Positions 1-12,610 of a DNA stretch of 64,000 nucleotides are shown piece by piece. The notes beneath the pieces were generated by a model. That model worked only from the letters and a program-made list of their open reading frames with translations, had not been told where the DNA came from and searched no databases. A program made the translations under genes and the position numbers. Source of the DNA: Setophaga petechia (taxonomy: Eukaryota; Chordata; Aves; Passeriformes; Parulidae); NCBI GenBank assembly GCA_024362935.1, contig JANCRA010000007.1:21291003-21355002 (forward strand). Reading direction: 5' to 3'. Numbering within the stretch: the stretch's first letter is position 1; every line of letters begins with the position of its first letter.

Positions 1-1262
1 AAGGCAAAAACAAACAAAAACCAAAATCTCTGGGAATGTCAAGCACTTTATTTAAACTAAGGAGGCCAACTTTTATTTAGGCTTTATTTTGAAGTAATAT
101 AGATCAGTTGTGCATTCTAAACTGTATTGTTCCATTTTGGTATTCAAGAATGAAAAGGCTAGAAGTGTTTCTGGTAATTAGGAATAAACTGAGAGGAAAA
201 AGGTTCTAAGGTTTTGTTTGCAAATCTTTCACCATTTTATACTGGACCTAAATTCCAACAAACATTTCTTTGCCAAGTCAAAAATATTAAAATCTGGTGT
301 ATGGTACAGAGAGAAGCAGATACTGTGTGCATGTCATGAAAACTCCCTTCTGCCTCAGGACTGATTTTTATGGTAGTGTAGGAATTGTGGCTTTGCAGCT
401 GAGTAAGGAAGACTTGCTTCAAAACCCCTTTCCAGTTTTCATGACAGGTAAATGCTAAATAGAAATAGTTGTAACACTTTTCCTATCTTCAAGAATAGTA
501 ATTGTATTTCCAGATTGGGTATTACTTGCTTGGAATGGTATCTTCCCAAGACAAGGGTGAGCTTGACAAGTGATTGCTTACAGAAATTATAACAGTCCTA
601 AGACAGCTCCCTAGTCCTAAATATTTTAATCTGGCATTTGGCCTCTCTTATGCCATGGAAAAAATACTAGAAATAAGTTTTGGGGTAATTGGAGCAGGAC
701 ACGCATGGGTAGAGGCAAGGAATACTTTGGGTTGCTGTCCAGATTTTTGGTGCCTGGAGAAACCTCTACACTTCTGTAGGCACATCCTTATCCAATGATG
801 TGCTGTTCTTGCACTGCTCTTGTATGTGCCACTGGCATTTGCTACTGTTCTCTTAATTTGTACTGAAAAGCAGTTTTAAGTGTTGATTGATCAACAGATT
901 AACAGTTTTTATTTCTACATTTTCTTTATGTGTAAGTAAAATGAGTAAAAGCCCCTGCCTCAGCTCATGTTTTCAGATAAAATAATGGATTAATATCTGT
1001 ATTTCCAAAGACAGACTTGTAATATAAAAGCAAAATGTTTATAAAACCTTATTTAGTGATACTTCAAATTTAAATATTTAAATTTTTTATTTAAATATTT
1101 AAATAAAGATGCTTTATTTAGATAGCTGTCTTATAATTAATCAGTTATATTTTGATCAGTTTATCAGTTATATATATGATTAACTATAGTTATAGTTAAT
1201 CAGTTTTGTAAAAGATAGTCATTAAATTATGGTCCCAAATTCATTTTTCTGATGTTAAATAG
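1..1262 (+). other. IDE: IDE intron (partial), no exon seen
   Basis: This AT-rich DNA lies upstream of the penultimate IDE coding exon and ends in a normal acceptor (AG at 1261-1262). I looked for the preceding IDE exon, which should encode the stretch ending in the ...VLAREMDS-type sequence, and did not find it, so it must lie left of the window. The only structured element is a pair of identical 16-bp palindromes at 1068-1083 and 1089-1104. Confidence 0.8.
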
Positions 1263-1330
1263 GCCCTGTTGTAGGAGAATTTCCATGCCAAAATGACGTG
1301 AACCTGGCACCAGCACCACCACTACCACAG
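1263..1330 (+). CDS. IDE: IDE penultimate coding exon
   Basis: The acceptor AG is at 1261-1262 and the donor GTAAAA follows base 1330. The 68-nt exon supplies two bases of a split codon and then 22 codons beginning [11 protein letters not shown]. The proline/alanine-rich part (LAPAPPLPQ) is the linker that is also variable between species. Confidence 0.95.
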
Positions 1331-2560
1331 GTAAAAAGAAACAACACACAAAAAAAATTCCTAACCTGCATTTTAATCTAGAGGTTTTGTATCATTAAGT
1401 ACAAGTTTAGAGGGAGAAACAGACCTCTGGAAATTGCTGCTGTCATGGGGCTGATGTTTTAGCTCTTTTCTACCTGCATTTTTGTCCTCAAAACAGGGGT
1501 TTTGCTGATTTCTCTTTTTAGTCCTCTGAAATGAAAGCTAATAGCAGTAGTAAACTGCACTGGTTATCTGCACTGTGGATAAAATACAGATGATTCTCTG
1601 AAAATACTGATTGTATGTGATCAGATAAATCAGGTGTCAAGATAGAGATGTATGTCCATCAGCAAATTTATCATTGTTTAAAAAAACCCAAACACCCCAC
1701 CAACCCCAGAGCAACAGCAAAACCAACTACTTGGTAATTTTCTTAAAGCTTAAAATATTAAAGCACATTCCTGTCTATGTGTTTATTTGTGGAGGAAACA
1801 ACTTGGGAAATTCTATTCATACAAGTATTACAGATTTCTCTGTGGTTGGATAGGACAGCACTGGGGCCTTACTGGACCTTCAGTGACTTTTCTTGAAGGA
1901 TGGCAGTGTTGGGCCCAACAGGTGATTAACTTTTCACAGTGTGGTGGGTCTGTGTTCTTCATCAGAAGAACATTATTTCACCTGTCAGTTGAAATAATTG
2001 CCATGAGCAGAAATTTCTGTATGAGGATGTATTAGCCATTATGACTGAAATATTAGAAGCTTACTTTGTTTCTACATCTAAAAATAATAGTACATAGAAT
2101 AGCTATTGTGGTTAGGATCTTAGTCTGATGTTCAAAGGACAGGTGGGGTGCTCTGAATTAGAATGAAAATGAAAAGATCAGCTCTGCGTTTATTGGAGAT
2201 TCTGATGTTGTTAGCAGTGCAGGTTCTGCATTATAGCTGTTTGAATGATGGAAATATCAAACTGGTTGTTCAATAAGAAATGCATTGTATTTTGGAGGTT
2301 GCTGTAATAATGAAGTATGAATCACTAATATTGTAGAAAAGAGCAAGACAAGTATATTTATATGTAGCTGTAGCAACAGTTGAAATGAAAAGCCACAAAG
2401 GAATTTGCCACTTTTCTGATTGAAGATACTGAGCAGACTTTTTTTTGCATGCACTTTTTTGCAGCCAAGTGTGATTGAAAATATGACAGAATTCAAGCGC
2501 AGTCTGCCGCTCTTCCCACTGGTGAAACCACATATCAATTTCATGGCTGCAAAACTGTGA
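1263..2560 (+). CDS. IDE: insulin-degrading enzyme, C-terminal end (last two coding exons)
   Basis: IDE is a large M16-family zinc metalloprotease that degrades insulin, amyloid-beta and other small peptides, mainly in the cytosol. Only its last 53 complete codons are here, in two exons: 1263-1330 and 2465-2560. The first exon reads [20 protein letters not shown] and PQ after two bases that finish a Cys codon. The second reads from [20 protein letters not shown] through the [12 protein letters not shown] terminus to TGA at 2558-2560. From memory of the human protein (PCQNDINL..., [26 protein letters not shown]) the match is nearly complete. Introns obey GT-AG and the exon junction is phase 0. 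The zinc-binding HxxEH motif and the rest of the enzyme lie left of the window. The gene converges on MARCHF5, as in human. The assignment is very secure; the gene is cut only by the window edge. Confidence 0.97.
1331..2464 (+). other. IDE: IDE last intron
   Basis: A GT-AG intron of 1134 bp whose pyrimidine-rich acceptor (ttttttgcag) ends at 2464. Short reading frames inside it show no similarity I recognise. No repeat family is evident. Confidence 0.85.
2465..2560 (+). CDS. IDE: IDE terminal coding exon with stop
   Basis: Thirty-one codons plus TGA encode the last strand and tail of the enzyme, ending ...INFMAAKL. Reading frames on the opposite strand here (2257-2631) are shadows of this exon. 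Confidence 0.97.
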   Translation, partial: PSVIENMTEFKRSLPLFPLVKPHINFMAAKL

Positions 2561-3767
2561 AGAACCCCAATGGATGAAGAAATGCAAATGATCAGTACTG
2601 ACATGGTTTCAGGGGACTTCGTGATGAACAAAATTATTAAAGATCATTGGGATAAATGATTCTGTTCATTATGAAAGTCCCAGATTACTCCTTGGTTCAT
2701 TTGACATTAGCTGTGTGCTAGGGATAGAGGGTGTATAAAAATCAGTTGTGGTCATGTGTCATTTATATTACAGACAGCCTGTTAAAAACCAAATCAACTG
2801 AAACAACAATAATAATAAAAAACTTGTAGATGCAGTATATTTTTAAAATAACATATCCCTTCAGAATTTCATTTTGATGAAATAACCCTCCAGAGCAAAT
2901 GAAGTTGCTTGAAATGTGCTTGTTACTCCTGAAAAACACCGTTCAGTATCTCAATAATTATCTTATTGGGATTTGGAGGGGGTGAGATAAGTAAGTCCTT
3001 TTTGGGATGGGGTCAACAATTTTTCTTAAAAATAGAGACTTTCACATTTTTTTGAAGTGACGTGTTGAATGATACTTTTTTAATTGATCCTTAATGCAAC
3101 CAACTTATTTTCTATTTAAGTTTTATGAAGACCAGTGGGGCTGAAAAGAAGGAAATTTGACAGCACAGTAATAGGTGAGAGAATTGTCTTAATGAGAGTA
3201 ATTGAAGATAAGGGCATGATTTTAATCTTTCTATACAAATTTGGGGACATTTTATATTAAAACTAGTAAAATGCTGGAAACACTTTATTAGTGCATCTTA
3301 TTTTTGTTACCAAAAGTGTTGTCCCAGTCTCTTGATACTGTCAACATCCTGTTCAGTTTGATAGCATTACTGTGAACTGTCCCTTTGGTATATCAAATAC
3401 TTTGTTTGGTGTCATATTTTGTTTTCAGTTGCGTGTGTGCTGATGGAGAGCTCAGTCTGTTTTGCCTCACCTGTTCTGTTGGGTCTCATCCAGCAGAGCA
3501 CTCATTCATGCAGAGAACTTCAAACACACACGAGTCCTTTACTCAAGAGCAGGCACATGTCCAGCAGGGGCTCTGCAGTGAGTCAGATACATCATTGCTT
3601 TGATTCCTGTCCGGGTCCTTCTTGTCCTTCAGGAAGGTGTTTGGGACAGTGCAGTGCTGGGATAGCAGTGCTACAGCACAGGCTGTGCTTCAGGTCACAT
3701 CACCAAGGGTTTGCTCCTGCTTCTGGGAAGAAGGCAGAACTCATGCTGAAATAGTGCTGAAACAATG

Positions 3768-3794
3768 TTTATATATATAGATAGATAGATATAT
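3768..3794. repeat. (TA)n/(ATAG)n microsatellite
   Basis: A TA run passes into three to four ATAG units within the presumed IDE 3' UTR. Confidence 0.8.
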
Positions 3795-5086
3795 TCCATA
3801 AAGTAGTAAAATGATAAAACAATATAAGGTGTCTCACCAACTTTACTGACTTTTGTAGAGCGGTCTGGTGCTTCAGACAGCACCCAAATAGGAAAAGGCA
3901 GGGAGCATGAAGTTCTCGTACCTGTAATACATAAAAGAGATGGCACTGACTCGGACAGGAGAGAGTATGTAAAGCTCTGAAGGTATCTGATATGCTCAGA
4001 GGTGTTAGGGAGAATTTGCTTCTTCCTTAAAGAGCCTGCAGGTAATGCCCTGATGTGACAGGCATGTCAGACACCAGAATCCTGGTGTAGTCAGTAGGGC
4101 TGTTCTGTGGTTGAATCAGTGTTGGTGCTTACACTGGCTCTGAGGCCAAATTAAATGGATGCTTAACAGGGAAAGGGCCTTAAGTTGGGTTTGAGAGTCT
4201 CTTCTGATTGAATAAATATGGTGCATTTAAAAGTTGTTTCAAAGGTTAATGGTAAATGTTTCAGTATCTTTTTAATAAATTTGGTGAGAGTTTGTGATGT
4301 AGCCTGTTGCCAAGGAAGGCCACTAGCATCTTTTTTAGCTTGATGAAGACAAAAAAATAAATACAGTCTAAACAAAACCAGTAAAGATGTCTCTGCTCAC
4401 ATTTTTCGTGGATCCTTCTCATGAGGCTTTTTGCCCTCTTGCATTTCACTTTTGTTTATAGTTTTCCTTTAGTAAAAGTATTTGTATTATATATATTAAA
4501 AGTTTTGACAACATATTATAAAAATATATATTTTGGGATTTAGTATTTAAACATACCACTCTTATGGTGAATATAATGAAATGGCTCCTATTGTGTGTAA
4601 AAATAAATATATATATATTCATGGAAGTATTATCAACTCTTAACAGATTATATAAATAAATTGGAATAGTAGTGTATCTAACACAAGCTCACAAATCATG
4701 TTTTCCAGAGGAAAAAATGTATACCCTCAAAGTTCTGTGACTGGATGTGGAAACCCATGTAGTTTTCCAACAACTCTTAATTGCTTTTAAGTGTTCTCCA
4801 GCATTTTACAGTTTCTGAGTTTGATATAGCAGTAAATTTTGATAAACTCAGGCATACTAATGGGTTCATTTCAATGGATCCAAAGCTGCAGTGTCTACAA
4901 GCAATAAAGAACTACCTAGAATACACTGTAATTCAATTTTAGTGCTTGTTAATTAGTTTATGTAAGAAAACATAAATTATTATTACATAACTGTAATTTT
5001 TGCAAGTGCTATTTTAAGCAGTTGATGTGGAATTGGGTGCATGTGACACAGCCAGTATGACAGAGTGCTAGAGTTATTCTGTTTAC

Positions 5087-5092
5087 AATAAA
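5087..5092 (+). terminator. IDE: candidate distal IDE poly(A) signal AATAAA
   Basis: A canonical hexamer about 2.5 kb after the stop codon, with a downstream U/GU-rich element. I infer use from sequence context only. Confidence 0.45.
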
Positions 5093-5115
5093 CAATCTGA
5101 ATTTAATGTTTGGAG

Positions 5116-8100
5116 TTCTTAATTTGTTTCATTTTAATTTTTGCATACTGGTAATGTTACATCTATCAGTCTGTGCATGTTTTTTATTAGACATTAAATG
5201 GGATTTTCTGCTATCCAGCTGGACTAGTTTAGGCCAAATAGCATTGCTGTAGAAGTGCTCCCAGGCACTTCTTGGGGAGTTTCAGAGGACTTCCCCACAT
5301 GGCATCCCACACCTCTTAGGTAGATCCACCTTGTTGCCCTCTCAGTGTATGAAAAACTTAGTAATATAAAGGTAGAAATATTTGCACAAGACAGAATTTT
5401 AATTATTTAATCTGAAACTGTAAATTTAGGGCCTGGCTGCAGCCAGACTGAATCTTGCCTAGTGCAGCTTTGCAGTGTTGCTTTGGAGAAATTTCCTTTG
5501 CCTGGTCATTTTCTTCGTTCTGTGCACACCAAAAGACCACATTTCAGCAGGTGAGGAGTGTGTGATTGTTAAAGTAGTAAATAATGTCACTTCTGGAAGC
5601 ATAAAGATACAAGTCTGAGAGGACTCCTTGAAGTGATACCTGACAGTGAGTAGCATTAAGAGAGAGACAGGTTTTGTCCTTGGCACTGGGAAGAGTATCT
5701 GGTACTCTCAGGGGAGAAAGAAATTCCTACAGCCCACCTAGAAAATTACTTGTCCCCAACACCAGGGCTTTGTCCACTCCCAGTTGTTAGGGGTTGGTGC
5801 AAATCTTGATTTACTGACTTCACTGTCTAAAAAATCAAGTTATCCAAATCTACTTTAACTAATACTATTAGCCATAAAAGAATGCTTGAGCTTGTTCAGA
5901 TTATTTAAATGCTCGGGTGTGAGCAGCCCTTATTGATAATGTGTTCCACAGTATAGTCAGAGCATCTGGAAAAGTGTTACACGCCTTTTTAACTTCATTT
6001 ATTATTATCTAGCTCTTGTTTTAAAACAGGATCAGCAGAATTTTACCTTTTCTCTCCTACTTAAATGGTTAGTGTGCTTTTACTGTAGGTCTTCTGTAAA
6101 ATGAAAAAACATCTTTTACATTTTTGTACATTTTCCCATGTTCTTTCAGGAGGTGACCATTGAGCTGACATGGTCATCCACAGTGACACTGGGCCCTTTG
6201 CTTGAGCTCATACCTAACGTGATATTCAAATCCAGCTCTGAAATATTTGGTTTGCAAGTCAGTTTTTATTATTGTTGCTAGTACAAGGCACCTCTGGGTA
6301 TTTTAAAGCCAGAAGAGATCAGAAAGTCAGGCCCCTTTTGTACCTGGGAATTTTAAAAGAAGCCTGGCTTATATAGATTCTGCTGAAAGGCTTTTATTTA
6401 AAACATTTCTATTTACCATTCAAAGAATATAAGTTACAGTATATGTTGTGGGTGGAATATAATGGTAATAGTGGGTGAAATTTGAATTGCAGTTCAAAGG
6501 AGCAAAGTGTATAAGTTAAAGGAGATTGTCACAATTAAATCAACTTACTCGAACTAGCATCTAAAGAGAATTTAAGAACAATATTTATGACTTTCTAAAT
6601 TAACATTTCTAAGCCCAAGTGCAGCATTAAAGGATGTAGACATTGCATTGATGAGCATTTGTCACTGCTAGTTTTTAAGACTCTGTCTTTAGTGGTGCAG
6701 TGCAAAATTCCCAGTTAAATTCCTTGACTGTGCAGTGGGTGGGGGAAGGTACAATGGATGGGATTGCTCCAAGTGCAAGGACGTGGCCAGGCTTAGCCTT
6801 TGGGAAACTCCAGAGACAGGCATCCAAGTGTAAATCCTACATCTTTCTGAGGATTTGCCACCACTTTACTGGGTGTTAGATGTGCTTCCATCTGCATCAG
6901 ATTTCCATTACAGGTTTTCAGTGTCTGCTCAGCTTCCTTTTCAAAAAGGGAAGCAAGGAGTTGTGGCACTTGTCCAGTGACTACCAAAGACACGTGAAAT
7001 TGCACTGGAGCAGCAGCACCCTAACCCTAACCCTTACCCTTTCCAGCCCTCTCCCCACCCATACCCAGAACTGGGTGTCCTGTGGTTCGTGTGGGCTCAA
7101 ACACACATCTGCTCTGCTGGGGAACACCTACAGAATCTGCTCAGGTTCCACAGAGGGGAGTGAGGAGCTCCTCTGTTAGTAACCTGGGAAGTGGGAAGAA
7201 CAGGCTAGGGAAGAATCTAATAGAAAATGGAAATAAGGGTGATGTTCTGGTGACTTCAGCTAACCACTGTGTTGTGTTTAGAAGAACATATGTTTAATAT
7301 GAAGTCTGTGGTAAAGGATGGAGTCCTGTGAGGGCAGAGAAGGAAGAAGAGCAATTTGTGAGTTCCAGGCAGATGTAGGAGACCAATACCAGTGCATTTT
7401 ACATGACTAAGGCTGAGTCATTTCAGAGCATGTGCAGAAATGGTATTGTGGGTTACTGAATGTAGAAAACCTGGATGTGCAAATGTCAGTGAAAAGGCAG
7501 CCCTTTGAAGATGTAAATTTTAGGTGTGATGCCTTTTAGTGTACAGAGATCTTAGAAATCTCCTGAGTAGTACTAAAAGTGGTGCACTTGACAAGGCAAT
7601 GTTGATACTACTTTAAAACACCAGAAATACATAAACATTTCACAGTAATAGTACTCAAAAATAGTCTTTTTTAAAACTTTCCAGCTGGCTTTGGAATGAA
7701 GTAAGTTTAGCAGGACAGATTTTAACCCAAACAATTATTTGTACGTGTATGTGAAAGCCAGGGAAGTTCACAGGCTTAGTGCCCATCAGTGCTCTGGAGT
7801 CAGTCAGCTTCCAAACGTTCAGCACCTCCTCACTTTATCCCATTGGCATCACAGTAACTTCAGCCTGCTGACAGTTCTGCAGGGCCTGAGGCACAGAAGT
7901 GTTTTTAACAACCAATTTCTTAAAACCCATGAGTCCAAGTGAAGTTATTTGTTTTGACTGAGATACCTGTATCGTTCACTGGCACATACCTGTTAAGGGG
8001 GGAGTTTCAAGAGTCTGAAAAAATCTATGCAAATAATTCTGTTCACAGATTATTTCCAGATAAGATTGTAGGAAGAGAAAGTAATAGTGACAATTCTGCA

Positions 8101-10900
8101 GCATTAAATGTATGTTAGGAAGACAGGAATCTGTATGTATAACTGGTATAACTGGATCTGTCATCTCCACAAGCTGATTGTTTAGTTCTGCCACTCTGTG
8201 TGTCACCTTCAAAGGCAGAGATGGCTGCTGCTCACCTCACCTTGTGTGACATCTCCCTGCCAAGGTGAAGTGAGCAGACACTGCCATTGTCACACCAGCC
8301 CAAAGTGTCACTGGTGTCCCTTTAGCACTGGCACACACTGTGTGCAGGCACCATGCATGTGCCCTACTATATTTTTTTCTATGATTAGAGTTTGTCTTCT
8401 AACCCTGGGAAGCTTTACCTATGAAGTTAAACAAAGATGGCACCCACAGTATGTCCAAGCCTGGAGAGACACCCTGGGCTGCTGCTGGAGCTCAGCAAAG
8501 TGGGAGGTTTAAACAAGTAAAACAATTGCAGAAATAATTTGAAAGCAGGTGCTACTCAACTGCAGCAGGAGACATCTGCTGCTGTATGCAAAACATGATC
8601 CTATTGCTGTGAATAAGCTAAGAAAAATGTACCTTATGCAGCCTTTCCCTGGAAGTAGGAAGAGTAGAATATTTAAGAGTGGAATGGCTTGTAGGCTCTG
8701 TGTAACTTGAAGATTGCATATATAAAGAATGCTTGTAGTTTGGATTGTCCACTTGAGTTTAAATGTCAGTAATTGTTAGTTTAAAGATGCTATGAATGTG
8801 AAAATGCAAAAGATTGTATTAAGCTCAATGTATACAAAGTGTAAGTGTGAGCTGGGCTGCTGGCCCACACTGTGAGCCACTTCATAAAAATGATGTTGAA
8901 ATGGAAGATAATGCATATGAATTGCATGCCATTTTGCACTTCTTGTCTGATAACCATGTCTGTCTGTCATGTCATTGTGTAAAAATTATAAATTCCTGGG
9001 AAAAGGGGTTGTGTTACTGTATGAACTACCAATGCACAACTATGGTGCTGTACAGCTAATAATAATATGTGTTAGGCTTTTTTAAAATGTTGAATTGAGT
9101 AATTTAGAGTGAAGACAAGACCTTCATTTCAGGACAGCTTGAAGTGTCTAAATAGTCCTAAGTTTCTTTGAAAGCAACAGAATAAAATTACCAGAATTTC
9201 TCATTGACTTTATTTGCTCCACATTTTCTACCCAACAGACACCAAAAAAAAATAAAGGCAGTTGAGATAATTGATAACTAAATCCTTAAGCTGGCCTCAC
9301 AGCTGGAGTAAATGTGTTGCCTTGTAGTCTATCAATAGCCCTAGATTATGAAATGTGTATATTTTAACAATGGTTTTGGCGTACACTCTTGGCCAGTCAT
9401 TTTAAATAATCTTAAATACTTTTTGAATAGTCCTGGAAGTCTTGCAACATTGATGTTTTTGTTTTGATCTAGAATCCGCCTACCTGATAGAAATATTACA
9501 CAAGTATCTACGTAGATAGATACATTCTTTCTTGGATGGAAATAATCAGAGTCCCATAGTTTCACAGATCGTTGGACTGAGCTTTAATTTGGCAGAGATC
9601 TGTGACAGAGATGTTACAAAGATGCCAGAGGAGCTGCCTTGCTAATCCCCTGGAGCCACCATACACCATGCAAGCAAAACAATAACGTCTGTCTACTTTT
9701 GTGAAGTATGCATTTGTAGTGGTATGAATCTGGCACTTTTTCTTAAGCTGAAGTAAATAATATACCCTCTCAAAACTCTGTGGAAAGATTTAATAGATCT
9801 GGTTGACCAGACGCTCAGCAGAAGCAATTGTTCAGAAAATGGACTGCAACTCAAAATCAAAGCCAAGTGTCAATTTATGTGTATCATAAATAAGACTATG
9901 AGGGATAGCAGAGTTAATAAATTATTACACTTAGGCTGGTGGTAATTTCTGGCTCACTGAACATGCTGAGGTGCCCCCAGCAGCCATACCAGAAATGTCC
10001 TGGTGCTCTGGCATTGCAGGAGAGGGTGCCCAGTTTGGGGAGCTGTAATGAGCGTGGGGAGCAGCCACAGCAGCTCAGCACTGATTGTGATGTTTCTTCC
10101 TGGTCCTGAAAGTGAGAATAGCCAAAGCCCTCAGGAGAGGAGAGTGATCCTGGCCCCGGCAACCTCGGATGCTTTGGGCAAATGTAAAGTTCTGTTCTTG
10201 AGCAGCAGCTCCATCAAATCACATCTCCTTACTCAACAGGTCTTTCCTTTGGCTCGATTTAATGTCACATGTTACTACCTTTTTCTTGTCAAAAAGGAAG
10301 TTTAATATATCTCCTCTTCTGCAGTATTTATAGTGCATTAATTAGAGCTATTTCCAACCAGTTACCTGTGCCTGCAGGTAATGGATGTGACTAGTATTTG
10401 AAATTGCTTGTCACATCTAGTTCTTCATCTTTGAAATGAACAACAGAACTGGGTGTTTTATTTATGATGATGCAAGAGAGTGAAAGTATGAATTTTGGGG
10501 TCACTTGTTGAGTCTTTAGAGCTGGCATTTCCCAAAATATTTTTGGAAGTCAAGTAGAAGTGACTTATTGGACATAAATGATCATATTAAATTTTGAACT
10601 GTTTAGTGCCATTTTTGTAGTAATAAATAAAGGAGCAGGACTGTAGGCTTAAATTTTCAGAGGAATGTGCAAGTTCATGATGCAGTTGTACATATTCAGT
10701 AATTTGTTCCTGCTGTTTGACCAGGCTAGGGTAAGGGAAGACTAGGAAAGGAAGAATTAATTTTTTGGGGTTGGGTTTTTTCTTTTGTTAGATTTTCTTA
10801 TCTGTTTCAAAGTTCAGAATATGCTATGCAAGAAAATAAGTAAAATCTAATATCTTAATTTTTAGAAAGTGTAAAGTTTTTAAACAGGTATATTTTAATT
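5116..10900. other. intergenic DNA between IDE and MARCHF5, left part
   Basis: AT-rich sequence in which I recognise no exon, RNA gene or intact mobile element. Short reading frames (for example 10003-10305 and 8198-8512) resemble no family known to me and lack splice or codon signatures of real genes. The one oddity is the telomere-like tract at 7019-7040. Confidence 0.6.
7019..7040 (-). repeat. short interstitial telomere-like repeat
   Basis: The + strand reads two CCCTAA units, one CCCTTA unit and a further CCCT. The - strand therefore has four runs of GGG separated by three-base loops, which fits the G-quadruplex pattern. The flanks are ordinary sequence. Confidence 0.75.
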
Positions 10901-10919
10901 TTTTAATGAGAAGCTTAAT

Positions 10920-12240
10920 TTTCGTTGCTTGGAAAACAGCATATACTTCAGCGTAAAAACGTCAGCCTAAATGATATACCATGAAACAAGAAGCTTTTGT
11001 GGTACCTTTCTTTCACACTGTAATTAAAATTCTTCTTGGTGCTATACGATACAAGGTTTGCTGTTCTTCCCTGTAACAATGTGAAGAGTTGTGCATCTCA
11101 CCGTTATGCATGAAAATTATTTCCCTCGTTCCGCAGACGAAAATCGTGTTTGTACGATTCTACCGATAAAAACCCAAACGGAACTTTGAATGCTTAATCA
11201 GAGAAAATAAATCATTTTAAATCACAGAACTAGTGCCGCTGTGTGTTTTCTAAGGAGCAGGACGGCGCGACGTCCTCATCCCCGCTCGCGCTGCCCGTGC
11301 CCTCGCTCCCGGCCTTCCCAGGGGTTTCCCAGGCCGGGCCCGGGGGCTGCCCCGGCTCTGCCTTCCCCTCACGCCGCGGGGCTGCGGGCGGGCAGCGGCG
11401 GGGCCGCGGCTCCATTTGTCACCGCCCCTGCCGGCTGCGGCGTGTCCGTGGCTTACCGGGGCCACGGTGAGAGGCAGCACCGAGCGCGGCCGCCGCTCTG
11501 CCCTGCGCCCCCCGCCCGGCGGACGCGACGCGTCCTTCTCTGAGGGCAGAACTGAACCTGCCCGGGAGGCTGTGCTGGGGCACTGCTCGGCACTGCGACA
11601 GCTGCCGCTGCAGGGACACGCATGGAGACAGCAGCGGTTTTGCCTACGGAACAGGTTTGAGGGACAGTGGCGCACAAGCAGCTGAGGGAAACAGAGAACG
11701 GCTCTGCCCCGTCCTGGCATTTCGCATAATGGGGCCTTGATGGTAACGTGCTCGTAGCACAGACCGGGAGGTGCAATTGCCAGGTGTTCAAGCGAGGGAA
11801 AAGGGTCAGTGCGGGACAGCTTTCGTTCCGTGGCAGCCGGTGACACCAGGGCCGTTATCTGGCGGGCACACGCGGGCCCGTCACGTGCAGGACGCGTGTG
11901 CCCGGGCGATAAGGGCCCGGCGCTGCCCGCGCCGCAGAGCAGCGAGGGGCTGAGGCTCGGGCTCGCTCCTGCCTCGCACGGTGGGTGACAGACCCACTGC
12001 CTTCTCCTCCCGACCATCCCCTCCCCGGCTCCCATCCACGTCCTTCTGCTCCGGCCAGACTCAGTCCTCGTCTCCTCAGCCATTTGTCACCTGCCTCCTT
12101 CAGCCCGTGTGTGATCAACATCCCCTCACAGCCTCCTGCAGCTCCCGACTCTCTGTCACAGATTAATGCCCGCCAGCTCTCATGCGCTTTGCTCAGTGAC
12201 GGCTCGGTCCCCCCCTCTTTGTCCTTCCTTCATTATATGT
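10920..12240. promoter_or_regulatory. orphan CpG island between IDE and MARCHF5
   Basis: A sharply bounded GC- and CpG-rich block in AT-rich surroundings; by hand I count about 43 CpG in 11221-11580. CpGs are also unusually frequent in the AT-rich left shoulder (10920-11220), which suggests germline hypomethylation rather than base composition alone. It contains a CACGTG E-box at 11882-11887 and GATA-type cores nearby. No promoter of a known gene is expected here, because IDE and MARCHF5 both end towards this space. It may be the start of a non-coding RNA, an enhancer, or an unannotated gene. A 277-codon open frame on the - strand (11250-12083) spans it but has no recognisable domain. Confidence 0.65.
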
Positions 12241-12590
12241 GTTGCTAAAGCCGCGTTTTATCTTTTGCCTTGGAGTAGGTAGGATAGCATAAGCAGGGAA
12301 GTCACCAGGAGCTGTGGAGGACAGCCTTTTTGCTTTCAGGTCCAGTCAGACAGCACTGCAGGTGGTGATAAGGTGCAAAGATCCGTCTCTTCTCTTAATG
12401 TGGCCCTTTAAAAAAAACCCAAACCCTAGGGAAATTGCAGTTCAGTTTCATCCAATCCCACCGAAGCAACTTCAACATTCAAATTTTCAGGGTGTTTGGA
12501 AGATTCCTCATGCAATTCATAAAGCACACCACCTCAATCAATCTGAATTCCTCCCTAACCATCTAATTTTCAATTCCCTGCTTCAAACTG

Positions 12591-12610
12591 TAAGACTGTA
12601 AGACTGTCAG
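12591..12610. repeat. short tandem repeat of ACTGTAAG type
   Basis: The sequence ctgtaagactgtaagactgt contains about two and a half 9-base units. It is a minor local duplication. Confidence 0.6.

Larger units (their letters stand above)
2561..5115 (+). other. IDE: IDE 3' UTR (extent inferred)
   Basis: AT-rich non-coding sequence follows the IDE stop. Poly(A) signals AATAAA occur at 2814-2819, 4903-4908 and 5087-5092. The last is followed by a T/G-rich stretch (tttaatgtttggagttc), the best cleavage context, so I place the end near 5115. A (TA)n/(ATAG)n tract at 3768-3794 lies inside. Several mRNA ends are likely. Confidence 0.5.

Noticed and set aside
395..449. Exon-like block CTGAGTAAGGAAGACTTG... 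with flanking CAG and GGTAAAT, resembling an IDE LTKEDI-type sequence
   Set aside because: Translation begins LSKEDLLQ, but the similarity to IDE stops after about six residues, and the expected VDAPRRHKVSVHV-type sequence does not follow. Taken as chance.
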